Assembly (NCBI GenBank): GCA_041623895.1
Contig: JBFJVZ010000117.1
Coordinates: 1 to 17,558 of the forward strand
DNA from: JBFJVZ01 sp041623895
GTDB taxonomy: Bacteria > Planctomycetota > Planctomycetia > Pirellulales > Pirellulaceae
Reading direction: 5' to 3'
DNA length: 17,558 nt
Within the stretch, counting starts at the first letter, position 1; the number at the start of each line of letters is the position of its first letter. Under the pieces are notes generated by a model. That model did no database searches. It was not told the origin of the DNA and saw only the letters and a list, made by a program, of their open reading frames with translations. A program made the translations under genes and the position numbers. Below, in pieces: positions 7,841-15,566 of this stretch.

Positions 7841-8211
7841 TCGGGTTCTACAACAGTGGGGGGTTAGATCGACTCCGTCGAGGCGGTCGTCCAAATGGGC
7901 TGACGTCCTCAAACGTTGTCTCAGCGTGCGGACAATCACAGCGGGGAAATCATTCTAGACCGACCGCTCACGTAAGCTCTAGTGGATGCGAAATTCAGTA
8001 GCGCGATTACGATATTTTATACAGGCGTTATCGCTATACTTTTGTAAAGTCAGGACGGACTTCGATTCTTGCTAAACTATGCTTCGGGTCGACGAACTCC
8101 TTCCCCGTATTCCCACCCTTTCCGCTGGTCCGTACCAACCTCGCAGATCTGGATGTTTACCCTTCAGAATCGTGAGTCCAGTGGTGACTGGCAAACACAT
8201 AGGACTTTCGC
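7841..8211. other. Divergent intergenic region
   Basis: This A+T-richer region lies between the minus-strand propeller gene and the plus-strand cytochrome c/DUF1549 gene, so it must hold their promoters. A TATACT at 8035-8040 could be a -10 box for the plus-strand gene, but I see no convincing -35 hexamer at the right distance. No coding sequence, tRNA or terminator is evident. Confidence 0.5.
8201..8204 (+). promoter_or_regulatory. Ribosome binding site supporting a GTG start
   Basis: AGGA lies seven bases before GTG 8212, which supports GTG as the start of the large cytochrome c/DUF1549/DUF1553 gene. Confidence 0.5.
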
Positions 8212-11200
8212 GTGACAAGAACGTTGTGGACATTGGTTGCCGTGATTGCGGGCGTTGGCTGCGTACCGTTGCTGGCGGCTGATCCAGACCGCAAAGGCCT
8301 CGACTTCTTTGAAGCCAAGATTCGCCCGATGCTGGTGACTCATTGTTATGAATGTCACTCGGCCGAAGCTGTCGGCAAAAACAAACTTCGCGGTGATCTG
8401 CTATTGGACTCGCGCGATGGTAGTCGGAAAGGTGGTGAGAGCGGGCCGGCTGTCGTGCCGGGCAAGCCCGACGAGAGTCTGCTGCTGAGCGCGCTCAGCC
8501 ACGATGGGTTTGAAATGCCGCCCAGGGGGAAATTGCCCGACGAGTTGATCGCTCATTTCAAGAAGTGGATCGAGATGGGTGCTCCCGATCCGCGTGACGG
8601 TACAGCCGTCGTCGCGGCTTCCGAACTCGATGTTGACGCGGGTCGTAGGCATTGGTCCTTTCAACCGCTGACGAGTCCTGTTCCACCGGACGTACAAACT
8701 TCGCAGTGGAATCGCACCGCTATCGATCAGTTTGTTCATGTCAAACAGGAGTCGGCTGGCATCACTCCCAACGCGATCGCCAACCCTCGGACACTGATTC
8801 GCCGGGCTTATTTTGATCTGATCGGTTTACCACCCACGCCGGAGCAGGTGGAGAAGTTTGTGCAGGAATCGAGCACTGATTTAAGTGGTGCCTATGCGGA
8901 GCTCGTCGACGAGTTGCTTGCCAGTGAACATTATGGTGAGCGATGGGCGCGGCACTGGTTGGATATCGTTCGATTCGCCGAGAGCAATGGATATGCTTTC
9001 GATGGAGATCGACCCAACTCATGGCATTATCGCGACTTTGTTATTCGTTCGCTGAATGCCGACATGCCATACGACGAATTCGTGCGACTGCAAATTGCGG
9101 GCGACTTGATGACCAACGTCGATGTGAAGACGACGGAAGAAGCTCAGGCGGCGGTTGAAAAATTGGCCGCGACGGGATTGTTAGTCGCCGGTCCTTATAC
9201 GACTCAGCAAACTCAGAACGAACGCGAGCGCAGCCGATACGAACAGTTGGATGATATGGTCAGTACGCTCGGCACTTCGATGCTTGGTTTGACGGTCGGT
9301 TGTTGTCGCTGCCACGATCACAAATTCGATCCGTTACCGCAATTCGATTATTACCGATTGGCGTCTTGTTTCGCGGACGTTGGATTCGCAGATACCGGCA
9401 TCAACATGCATCCCGAATCGTTCCAAGCCGCCAAGAGCAAATTCGATGCGGAGCACGCGCCGTTGGTCGCCGCACGAACAAAGTACGAACAAGAACAGTT
9501 GCCAGGGTTGATGGATAAGTGGTTGTCGGACTACGCGGCAGAAGAGGCAGCGGCGCCGGCGGCTTTGATGTTGAACGTTTGGCATCACGCGGGCCCCTTT
9601 CCTGCCGCCGATTTCAACACGGCGTTCGCGGAAGCATTCGAGCCGGAAAAGAACATCGATCTGTCAGCCACTTTCTTGGAAGGCAAGGTGAAGTGGACGC
9701 CGCAGCCCGACTGGAAGGATGGTGCGATTCACAACACGCTGACGGGCGTCAACTCCGCCAACTACTTGTATCGCGTCATCGAATCGCCCGAAGATCAAGC
9801 GGTATCGCTGTCACTTGGCCGCGACGATGCGATCAAGGTGTGGGTCAATGGCGAAGAAGTCCTTTCCAAGCTTACTTCGGGCGGAGTCATTGCAGGACAA
9901 GACAACGTTTCGGCGACTTTGAAGAAGGGCCGCAATGAAATCCTGATGAAGATCGTCAACGCAAGCGGTCCGTCGGGGTTTTACTTCGTTGCTTCGCCTG
10001 TGACAGCGCTCGAAGTTGACGGCATGAGTCCCTGGCATCACGTCGGCCCGTTCCCATCCAGCAGTTTTGACACAGCGTACGATGAAATTTTTCCGCCTGA
10101 AACCGATACCCTGCTCAGTCGCACGTTCGCAGAAGACAAACTGAAGTGGACCGAGCAGCCGGAATGGAAAGACGGCGAGGCTCACAACGACAAGCTAACC
10201 GGCAACAACTGCGCGAATTATCTGTACCGCACGGTCGATTTGGAGAAGCCGCTCGTGCTGTCGTTGTCACTCGGCAGTGACGACGGCATCAAGTTGTGGG
10301 TCAATGGGCGCGAAGTGCTGGCCAAGAAAGTGGGTCGCAATGTGGCAGCCGCAGGTCAAGAGAATGTCGTGATTCAGCTTGCCGCGGGTCGCAACGAACT
10401 GTTGATGAAGATCGTCAACGGTGGCGGCGCAACCGGGTTCTTCTTTTCCGCGGGTGTTGCGTCGACTCCAGCCGATGTGGTGGCCGCGGTCGCAGTGGAA
10501 ACCGGCAAGCGAAACGAGCAACAGAAACAAAAAATCTCTGATTGGTACAAGGGTTTCGATTTGGAGTGGTTGAAGCTGAGTCAGACTGTGTCTCGCCATG
10601 ACACCCAGAATCCGAAACCCGAATTGACGAATGTGTTTGCCGCCCGTGTCCGTGGTACGACGTATCAGTTCGGCGAAGACACGTACAAGGTTTATCATCT
10701 TCGCCGTGGCAACGCTGACAACAAGCAAGACGAAGCCAAGCCCGGTTTTCTGCAAGTCTTGATGCGTACCGATCAACGAGAAAAACGGTGGCTGGCCGAT
10801 CCCGCGAATGCTGACCCCGCGGTTGCAGATGACAAGTTGCGGCCAAGTCGCTTGGGGGTTGCCGATTGGCTGACCGATACCGAACATGGCAGCGGCGCAT
10901 TGCTGGCTCGCGTGATCGTGAATCGACTGTGGCATCATCACTTTGGTCGCGGGATCGTTGCGACGCCGAGCGATTTTGGCACCCGTGGCGAGAAGCCCTC
11001 GCATCCAGAGTTGCTTGATTGGCTGGCTTCGGAATTGATTCGCGGCGGCTGGAAACTCAAGCCCATTCATCGGCAGATCATGACCAGCACTGTTTACATG
11101 CAAGCAGGCGAGACAACCGAAAGCGGCCTGCAGAAGGACCCGGAAAACTTGTTGTTGTGGCGACGGGGTTCGCGGCGTTTGGAAGCGGAAGTCATCCGTG

Positions 11201-11673
11201 ATGCCTTATTGGCCGTCAGCGGAAAGCTTGATCGGACAATGTTCGGTAAAGGCACATTGGATCAGAATGTGCCTCGCCGCAGTATCTATTTCACGATCAA
11301 ACGAAGCCAGCTGATTCCGATGCTGCAGTTATTCAACGCTCCCGATGCGATGCAGGGGATCGCCAGTCGCGAGCAGAGTACCGTTGCGCCTCAGGCACTC
11401 GTGATGCTAAACGACCAGTGGATCCGCAATCTCGCAACGAGTTTTGCGACATTGGCCAGGCCCAATGCGGAGACTTCGATCGATCAAGCAGTCGAGGCGG
11501 CTTACCAGTTGGCCTTAGGGCGTCCCGCGTCAGATGCAGAAAAGCAGTCAATGCAAGCGTTCATCCAACAGCAGAAGGCGATGCGGGGTGCTGATGCCAA
11601 GGCGGAAGAATTGGCTGTCAGAGATTTTTGCCATCTGCTGTTATGTACCAACGAGTTTGTTTACGTCGACTAA
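8212..11673 (+). CDS. Planctomycete cytochrome c / DUF1549 / DUF1553 protein with duplicated beta-sandwich module
   Basis: 1153 residues from a GTG start. Residues 1-23 are a signal peptide ending LLAA/DP. The N-terminal planctomycete cytochrome c domain (PSCyt1-type) has the haem motif C45-YE-C48-H49 and the closing FEMPPRGKLP. DUF1549 follows (about 165-385, WNRTAIDQFVHVK to CCRCHDHKFDPLP at 364-375), with a second CxxCH-like motif C364/C367-H368 typical of that domain. Residues about 453-600 and 605-750 are two copies of one jelly-roll-like module. DUF1553 occupies about 880-1140 (GVADWLTDTEHGSGALLARV, NRLWHHHFGRGIVATPSDFG, SRRLEAEVIRD, LVMLND). These proteins are periplasmic and found in large numbers in planctomycetes; their biochemical role is unproven, with a redox or polysaccharide role proposed. 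The DUF1501 gene 89 bases downstream is the usual partner. Confidence 0.92.
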   Translation: MTRTLWTLVAVIAGVGCVPLLAADPDRKGLDFFEAKIRPMLVTHCYECHSAEAVGKNKLRGDLLLDSRDGSRKGGESGPAVVPGKPDESLLLSALSHDGFEMPPRGKLPDELIAHFKKWIEMGAPDPRDGTAVVAASELDVDAGRRHWSFQPLTSPVPPDVQTSQWNRTAIDQFVHVKQESAGITPNAIANPRTLIRRAYFDLIGLPPTPEQVEKFVQESSTDLSGAYAELVDELLASEHYGERWARHWLDIVRFAESNGYAFDGDRPNSWHYRDFVIRSLNADMPYDEFVRLQIAGDLMTNVDVKTTEEAQAAVEKLAATGLLVAGPYTTQQTQNERERSRYEQLDDMVSTLGTSMLGLTVGCCRCHDHKFDPLPQFDYYRLASCFADVGFADTGINMHPESFQAAKSKFDAEHAPLVAARTKYEQEQLPGLMDKWLSDYAAEEAAAPAALMLNVWHHAGPFPAADFNTAFAEAFEPEKNIDLSATFLEGKVKWTPQPDWKDGAIHNTLTGVNSANYLYRVIESPEDQAVSLSLGRDDAIKVWVNGEEVLSKLTSGGVIAGQDNVSATLKKGRNEILMKIVNASGPSGFYFVASPVTALEVDGMSPWHHVGPFPSSSFDTAYDEIFPPETDTLLSRTFAEDKLKWTEQPEWKDGEAHNDKLTGNNCANYLYRTVDLEKPLVLSLSLGSDDGIKLWVNGREVLAKKVGRNVAAAGQENVVIQLAAGRNELLMKIVNGGGATGFFFSAGVASTPADVVAAVAVETGKRNEQQKQKISDWYKGFDLEWLKLSQTVSRHDTQNPKPELTNVFAARVRGTTYQFGEDTYKVYHLRRGNADNKQDEAKPGFLQVLMRTDQREKRWLADPANADPAVADDKLRPSRLGVADWLTDTEHGSGALLARVIVNRLWHHHFGRGIVATPSDFGTRGEKPSHPELLDWLASELIRGGWKLKPIHRQIMTSTVYMQAGETTESGLQKDPENLLLWRRGSRRLEAEVIRDALLAVSGKLDRTMFGKGTLDQNVPRRSIYFTIKRSQLIPMLQLFNAPDAMQGIASREQSTVAPQALVMLNDQWIRNLATSFATLARPNAETSIDQAVEAAYQLALGRPASDAEKQSMQAFIQQQKAMRGADAKAEELAVRDFCHLLLCTNEFVYVD
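9568..10458 (+). repeat. Tandem duplication of a ~145-codon module within the DUF1549/DUF1553 gene
   Basis: Two in-frame copies begin at 9568 (LNVWHHAGPFPAADFNTAF) and 10024 (SPWHHVGPFPSSSFDTAY). They share the same landmarks in order: VKWTPQPDWKDG versus LKWTEQPEWKDG, NSANYLYR versus NCANYLYR, LSLGRDDAIKVWVNGEEVL versus LSLGSDDGIKLWVNGREVL, and GRNEILMKIVN versus GRNELLMKIVN. The pattern resembles carbohydrate-binding or PA14-like sandwiches; that assignment is inference. Confidence 0.85.
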
Positions 11674-11676
11674 ACG

Positions 11677-11729
11677 GGGGTAGGCTTCCAGCCTGTCATC
11701 ACGCATTTGACAGGCTGGAAGCCTATCCC
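11677..11729. repeat. Long perfect hairpin between cytochrome c/DUF1549 and DUF1501 genes
   Basis: TAGGCTTCCAGCCTGTCA (11681-11698) is repeated as its exact reverse complement at 11708-11725 around a 9-base loop. The stem extends to 22 bp with one G-U pair (11677-11698 with 11708-11729). It starts four bases after the upstream stop codon. There is no U-tract, so it is not a classic intrinsic terminator. It looks like a dispersed planctomycete palindrome and may attenuate or stabilise the mRNA between the two genes. Confidence 0.75.
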
Positions 11730-11762
11730 ACCTAATAAAACCTTCAACCGAATATTCGTCCA

Positions 11763-13211
11763 ATGCAACATCATTCGTCGAACCGATTTACAAGTCGTCG
11801 AGACTTTCTGCAGCGTGCTGGTTTGGGTTGTGGCTCACTTGCGTTGACTCAGCTGCTACATCGCGAGCAAGTTATCGCTTCAGAAACTCCGTCGACCAAT
11901 CCGCTGTCGCCGCGCCGTGCGCCGTTGCCAGCCAAGGCCAAATCCGTGATCTGGCTATTTCAGACGGGCAGCCCATCCCAGGTCGATACGTTCGACTACA
12001 AGCCTGAGTTGGCGAAGCGTGACGGCATGGAGTTGGCGGGCGCCGACCCTAAACTCGGGTTTTTCACCACGAGCGGCAAGTTGCTAAAGTCACCGTTCAA
12101 GTTTGCTCAGCACGGCGAATCAGGCGCATGGGTCTCGGAGATTTTTCCGAACATTGCCAAGCATGTGGACGACATTGCGTTCGTCTATTCGTGCTTCTCC
12201 AAGTCGAATAATCACACCCCGGCGATGTTGGAATTTAATTCGGGGATGATTCGTCAAGGATTCCCCAGCATGGGCTCGTGGCTGACCTACGGCCTAGGCA
12301 GTGAGAACACGAACCTGCCCGCCTACGTGGTGATGCATGGCACGAAACCACGCGGCGCCGATCCGATCTGGTCGTCTGGTTTCTTACCGTCGGTCTATCA
12401 AGCCACATCGCTTGACCCCCGCGGCGCGAAACCGATTGAGAACTTAACGCCTGGTGCAGAATTGCAAGGGCCGCAGCAACGTTCGCTGTTGGATATTCTG
12501 AAGCAGACAAACGCACAGCATGCAGAGCAACGTCCGTTGGATCGCGATTTGAATGCGCGTCTGGAATCGTTCGAGCTTGCCTACCGGATGCAAACGTCGG
12601 CGCCGGAAGCCTTCGATCTCGCTCAGGAACCCGCCTACATCCAAGAGATGTACGGTTTGAACCGGGCCGAGTCAAAGGACTATGGTCGGCAATGCTTGAT
12701 CGCGCGTCGACTTGTGGAACGGGGCGTGCGGTTCGTTCAGATCTTTGCGTCTTGTCCCAACACGCCCGGTGGCGCGGTGAGCGATGTTCCGTGGGACGCG
12801 CACAACGACATCAATGGAAACCATCGCGCATGCGCAGCGTCGGTTGATCAACCAACAGGCGCTTTGTTGTCTGACTTGAAGCAGCGAGGCTTATTGGAAG
12901 ATACGATCGTGATCTACGGAGGCGAGTTCGGTAGGACATCTGATTCACAGGATGTTGGCGGTCGCGATCACAATCCCAATGCGTTCACGACTTGGTTTGC
13001 CGGAGGCGGTTTCAAAGGTGGCGTGCAATATGGAGCAACGGATGAATTCGGTTACAAGTCTGTCGAGAATCGTGTCCATGCACACGACATCCACGCCACG
13101 ATCTTGAATCAAATGGGCATCGACCACACCCAACTCACGTACCGTTTCAATGGCAGAGACTTCCGTCTGACCGACGTCGAAGGGGAAGTGCTAAGAGACC
13201 TGCTGGTGTAG
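11763..13211 (+). CDS. Tat-exported DUF1501 family protein
   Basis: 482 residues, full length for DUF1501. A twin-arginine signal (SRRDFLQRAGLGCGSLALTQ, residues 11-30) directs folded export. Family motifs in order: KAKSVIWLFQTGSPSQVDTF, SCFSKSNNHTPAMLEFNSG, GFPSMGSWLTYGLG, DTIVIYGGEFGRTSDSQ, GGRDHNPNAFTTWFAGGGFK and HDIHATILNQMGIDH. DUF1501 has an alkaline phosphatase/sulfatase-like fold with conserved His and Asp positions, but no activity is established. The gene follows the cytochrome c/DUF1549/DUF1553 gene in the usual order, probably co-transcribed through the hairpin. The ATG has no Shine-Dalgarno site, which is common in this group. Only 27 bases separate its stop from the convergent gene that follows. 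Confidence 0.9.
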   Translation: MQHHSSNRFTSRRDFLQRAGLGCGSLALTQLLHREQVIASETPSTNPLSPRRAPLPAKAKSVIWLFQTGSPSQVDTFDYKPELAKRDGMELAGADPKLGFFTTSGKLLKSPFKFAQHGESGAWVSEIFPNIAKHVDDIAFVYSCFSKSNNHTPAMLEFNSGMIRQGFPSMGSWLTYGLGSENTNLPAYVVMHGTKPRGADPIWSSGFLPSVYQATSLDPRGAKPIENLTPGAELQGPQQRSLLDILKQTNAQHAEQRPLDRDLNARLESFELAYRMQTSAPEAFDLAQEPAYIQEMYGLNRAESKDYGRQCLIARRLVERGVRFVQIFASCPNTPGGAVSDVPWDAHNDINGNHRACAASVDQPTGALLSDLKQRGLLEDTIVIYGGEFGRTSDSQDVGGRDHNPNAFTTWFAGGGFKGGVQYGATDEFGYKSVENRVHAHDIHATILNQMGIDHTQLTYRFNGRDFRLTDVEGEVLRDLLV

Positions 13212-13238
13212 ATTTTCTGTCGTTGGTTCGCGCCAGGA

Positions 13239-14759
13239 TCATTCCCGTCCGTGAAATGATTCTTCCATCGGGACGGTGATGAAGGGCCAGCTGGCGGGAT
13301 AGAAGCGGACAATTTTCGTGGGCCGGAAGCCTTCCAGCAGCATGCCGCACTCCAGTTGGATCTGCACGCCGCTGCAGCCGGGGACAACCGGTGCTTTGCT
13401 AATCTTCACGATGTTGCCGCCTTTGCGATCGTTCGTTGGATCGTAAGTCATCAGTGACTCACGCGCAACGGCAATGGTCCCTTTCGGCGCCAAATCGTCC
13501 TTTGCCCCGCCTTTGCCAAAAAGTGCGGCAGGCCAACCGAGTGGTTCGGGATTGATGTCGGTGAGTTCCTCAAACAGGGCTGGGTCGACACCGTCAAAAA
13601 AGGTCATTGTCACAATCTGTTGTTTGTCATCGACGGCATCCACCCATGCGGGCAATCCACGCTCGCGAATGTGCAGCTGATGTCGTTCCATTTGCTGGGC
13701 GGTCGCCAGATTGCGGCTCTCGTCGTCGAGATAAATGTCCAGGATTCGGCCAGGCCCAAACAGCCCCACCCAGGTGAGGTTGAACTGCACCAACTGATCC
13801 TTCGCCAGTGATTCGAGGGTTGCGAATCCATGCTGCTGGAAAACACGCGTGCGGCCCAGCAGATCGAAAACTTTGCGTTCGCCGATAGCCTTCCCCTCGT
13901 GCTGAAGCGTGACCGTTAGCTTCTTGGTCTCGAGGTCAACGCTGTCAATTTTCCAGACCTGCTGTCGTTGCACGCGGTAACTGAAATCGTCTTCGATGCG
14001 GATGCAACGGCGGAACGCCGCTTCGGGTGAAATGCGATCGTGGAAGACAGCCAGCGGCGGGCGATCGTCCGTTTCGTCTTTCAGATAACACCAGGTGTGC
14101 AGATGCGTGCCCAGTGGAATATCACACAACGCTGCCGGTGCGCCGTGGTAGTAGATCGAACCATAGGGCAACATATCCAACGACAGCGGCAAGTCCCAGA
14201 CACCTCGTTGCTGCGAATCGTTGCGATCCACGCGAATCACTAGTTGCCGCTCAGCGTGATCCATCCGGATCAGTTCACCTTGGATGTAGTGCGCGGACCC
14301 TTCGGGTGCACTATAGAATCCTTTCCACACGAGTACTCCCTCGCCCTGCGGGTTCATTGCCAATGTGAAAGCGTAACCGTCGTTATTGTCCACGCTCGCT
14401 AACTTCGTTGGGTCCATGACGACAGAGTTGTCAGCTCCGACTCTCATGATCCAAAGGGCGCTACCGCTGGAACCATCCGGGTTGGTACCACCGAAATTCC
14501 CCACCTCGAATACGATCGTGACGTTCCCAACCTGATCCGCGACCGCACGGAACTGATTCGTGCTGAATGTCGCCGGCAAGGGACCCCGATTCGCGGCGGG
14601 AACACGGAGGTGGCTGAATTGCGTACGCGACAGCGGGCGTTCACACAAATGTGGATTGGCAATCGCGACAATCGACGCGGCTACGAACTGGACCGAACTC
14701 GCATCGCTCGATGTGGCTGTCGATGTGACCGAAACGTCGAAGATTGGCGGCAATGTCAA
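13239..14759 (-). CDS. Conserved planctomycete protein of unknown function with an atypical N-terminal region
   Basis: The open frame gives 506 residues. From about residue 155 it resembles a planctomycete family I recall but cannot name: IQGELIRMDHAERQLVIRVD, DMLPYGSIYYHGAPAALCDI, GTHLHTWCYLKDE, EAAFRRCIRIEDDFSYRVQR, QLHIRERGLPAWVDAVDD, VARESLMTYDPTNDRKGGN and GFRPTKIVRFYPASWPF. Relatives normally begin with a signal peptide just before the MDHAERxLVxRVDR motif. Here the preceding 150 residues have no signal peptide and contain unrelated-looking sequence (VTIVFEVGNFGGTNPDGSSG). The first possible start is TTG 14759, right after an in-frame stop; ATG 14357 (MNPQGEGVLVW) is an alternative. It is co-directional with the lipoprotein gene 40 bases upstream. 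Its function is unknown; it is probably extracytoplasmic if exported at all. Confidence 0.7.
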   Translation of the reverse strand: MTLPPIFDVSVTSTATSSDASSVQFVAASIVAIANPHLCERPLSRTQFSHLRVPAANRGPLPATFSTNQFRAVADQVGNVTIVFEVGNFGGTNPDGSSGSALWIMRVGADNSVVMDPTKLASVDNNDGYAFTLAMNPQGEGVLVWKGFYSAPEGSAHYIQGELIRMDHAERQLVIRVDRNDSQQRGVWDLPLSLDMLPYGSIYYHGAPAALCDIPLGTHLHTWCYLKDETDDRPPLAVFHDRISPEAAFRRCIRIEDDFSYRVQRQQVWKIDSVDLETKKLTVTLQHEGKAIGERKVFDLLGRTRVFQQHGFATLESLAKDQLVQFNLTWVGLFGPGRILDIYLDDESRNLATAQQMERHQLHIRERGLPAWVDAVDDKQQIVTMTFFDGVDPALFEELTDINPEPLGWPAALFGKGGAKDDLAPKGTIAVARESLMTYDPTNDRKGGNIVKISKAPVVPGCSGVQIQLECGMLLEGFRPTKIVRFYPASWPFITVPMEESFHGRE

Positions 14760-14799
14760 AAATCACTGGGCGGCATTGCTGCTCCCGTGCCTCTGTGCT

Positions 14800-15174
14800 T
14801 TATCCGTTATCTTCAAGACGGGGTAGCAGTTCCAAATTCTCGATGTCAAGAAACGAATGGTTGGCGTCGGGGGTAACGGGAGGGAAGTACGGGCATGAAA
14901 GATGGTGCTTCCCATTGTTCTCCACTACGCTGATCTTATATCCGTTCTTCTTTAGCCATTCGCCGAACTCCGTCAAAAGCTTCTCTTCATCCTCAGCGGA
15001 TTGGACTTTGCCCAGCGCAATAAAGTACGCCTCAGCTTTGTCGCGATCGGCGTTCTCGACTATTCCGCCTTCCTCTATTTCGGTATCTGATCCTCGCTGC
15101 ATGGCGTTGGGATCTGCGTCAGTGGAACACCCACCGCAAAGACTCACACAGAGGATTATCGCAATACGCTTCAT
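14800..15174 (-). CDS. Small predicted lipoprotein, hypothetical
   Basis: 124 residues. A short basic start and hydrophobic stretch (MKRIAIILCVSLCGGC) end in a cysteine suitable for lipidation, though the -3 residue is Cys instead of the usual Leu. The mature part is acidic and probably helical (AEAYFIALGKVQSAEDEEKL, FGEWLKKNGYKISVVENNGK), then CPYFPPVTPDANHSFLDIEN. I recognise no family. AGGA at 15184-15187 lies nine bases before the ATG. The 506-codon gene follows 40 bases downstream, so the two may be co-transcribed. Confidence 0.7.
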   Translation of the reverse strand: MKRIAIILCVSLCGGCSTDADPNAMQRGSDTEIEEGGIVENADRDKAEAYFIALGKVQSAEDEEKLLTEFGEWLKKNGYKISVVENNGKHHLSCPYFPPVTPDANHSFLDIENLELLPRLEDNG

Positions 15175-15566
15175 TTACGGAAATCCTGAAACCATTGTTT
15201 GGCTAGAGACCGAATTCGCCCGCCGCCGGTTGATTTTAACACTTATTCGACGCGCGCGTCTTTAGCAGCCTTCTCGATGAGCTTCCTGATCATCATCTCC
15301 TTGGATTTGTCAGTTATCCTTCCAGTTGCTCCGTGGATCACCTTGCTGCCCTCGGGTATCGCCGAGAGAAACTCTTTCCATCGCCCGCGTCGCAAGCCAA
15401 GACCGCTGCGTTGGCCGTGAAAGGCGACGATCGCGGTCGGTTAGAATTCAATACCCACTGACAAGGAACCCGATTGGGAAAGACAATTGGGACCAACGGC
15501 CCAAGCCAACGCTAGCTGGCGAGATAGCCGAGGATGAATAGAAAACACGAAAGTGAATTGAGTAAG
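15175..15566. other. Gene-poor stretch between divergent genes
   Basis: It lies between the minus-strand lipoprotein gene and the plus-strand WD40 gene. It holds the start-less fragment at 15243-15440 and presumably both promoters. I see no tRNA, clear promoter or terminator hairpin in it. Confidence 0.45.
15243..15440 (-). pseudogene. Start-less coding fragment, unknown family
   Basis: Between in-frame stops at 15441 and 15243 the minus strand reads about 65 codons of protein-like sequence: RRGRWKEFLSAIPEGSKVIH, then GATGRITDKSKEMMIRKLIE, then KAAKDARVE. The charged amphipathic composition looks like real coding sequence, but there is no ATG or GTG near the 5' end. It is probably the 3' remnant of a lost gene. 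Chance cannot be excluded. Confidence 0.3.

Noticed and set aside
8035..8040. TATACT as a firm promoter for the cytochrome c/DUF1549/DUF1553 gene
   Set aside because: There is no acceptable -35 hexamer 16-18 bases upstream and the region is generally A+T rich, so I mention it only as a possibility.
10267..11103. Minus-strand open frame of 278 codons
   Set aside because: It lies wholly inside the cytochrome c/DUF1549/DUF1553 gene on the opposite strand and has no recognisable domain.
11677..11729. Intrinsic terminator
   Set aside because: The stem is long and perfect but no U-tract follows it; it fits a dispersed palindromic repeat better.
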